Below, in pieces: positions 63,853 through 64,000 of a stretch of DNA of 64,000 bases. The first letter of the stretch is position 1; each line of letters opens with the position of its first letter. Below the pieces are notes generated by a model. That model was not told where the DNA came from. It did no database searches and saw only the letters and a list, made by a program, of their open reading frames with translations. This DNA comes from Roseburia hominis (lineage in GTDB: Bacteria > Bacillota > Clostridia > Lachnospirales > Lachnospiraceae). The DNA lies in contig JAETOE010000027.1 in assembly GCA_021771815.1 (NCBI GenBank), forward strand, positions 24,610 through 88,609. The letters run 5' to 3'. The translations under genes and the position numbers were made by a program.

Positions 63853-64000
63853 TATTGTTTTCTGATTTTTTTGTTTTTTCAAAAAAATTGTGATTTGCAA
63901 AACTAACTTCCACCCCTTCTTTTCCTAACCATGGAAGTTACCCTTACAAAGGACAGGGTGGATTTTAATCTTACATTTTTTAGTGTATCATCCTCTTGTG

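Noticed and set aside
63943..64000. Open frame starting at ATG and running off the right edge
   Set aside because: No ribosome binding site, only about 19 codons visible and an inverted repeat over the start; cannot be supported.
1..64000. tRNA, rRNA, CRISPR array, insertion sequence or prophage
   Set aside because: Read through both strands for T-loop motifs, regular spaced repeats, transposase or integrase motifs; none found.

Overview
The window is a gene-dense, mid-GC chromosomal segment of an endospore-forming Firmicute. Protein content points to the class Clostridia, most likely Lachnospiraceae: a complete spoIIIA locus layout, spoIIGA-sigE directly after ftsZ, sigG, a single-polypeptide QueT, EFR1-type ferredoxin/flavodoxin proteins, DUF1540 and DUF5808 proteins, and two chemoreceptors. 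Most genes lie on the minus strand. I found no prophage, transposase, CRISPR array, rRNA or tRNA gene.

Layout. 1-6.2 kb: the 3'-truncated gene of a membrane sensor with two substrate-binding domains, a degenerate GGDEF and an EAL domain; a TetR-EFR1 pair; a Fic protein; DUF5808 and DUF3783 proteins. 6.2-12.4 kb: a four-gene operon for a cellulose-synthase-like glycosyltransferase with PilZ domain, an anchored exported protein, an MBOAT acyltransferase and a DHHW/AlgX-like protein, i.e. synthesis and probable acylation of an exopolysaccharide under c-di-GMP control. 12.4-21.3 kb: thioredoxin, PatB-type lyase, RF3, phosphopentomutase, a Cys-rich/phosphoesterase fusion, and a BMP-family lipoprotein followed by a chemoreceptor. 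21.4-26.8 kb: spoIIIAA-AH with a probable sigma-E promoter and an apparently broken spoIIIAB. 27-36 kb: siroheme nitrite/sulfite reductase, argS, a CAP-domain secreted protein, a histidine phosphatase, metY, queT with a probable preQ1-I riboswitch, and a dapF-like gene lacking both catalytic cysteines. 36-53 kb: sigG, a beta-CASP nuclease-like protein, then the division and cell-wall cluster mraZ-rsmH-ftsL-PBP-PBP-mraY-murD-ftsW-ftsQ-ftsZ followed by spoIIGA-sigE (listed in transcription order, right to left). 53-64 kb: a Spo0E-like phosphatase, a zinc phospholipase C-like protein, DUF1540, T-box-controlled thrS, a SEC-C protein, HAD phosphatase, purA, degV-lysR, a second chemoreceptor and a NUDIX hydrolase.

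The most unusual signals are in non-coding DNA. Two leader elements, upstream of the sulfite reductase gene and of queT, share a 45-nt core with fixed spacing that starts at a -10-like sequence; a looser relative is tandemly duplicated in the argS leader. Further points are a likely ATT start codon and a 21-bp promoter spacer at spoIIGA, WalR-like boxes before the CAP gene, a hairpin covering the ribosome binding site between the two PBP genes, and repeated small tandem duplications at gene ends. All calls come from reading the sequence; no database search was possible.
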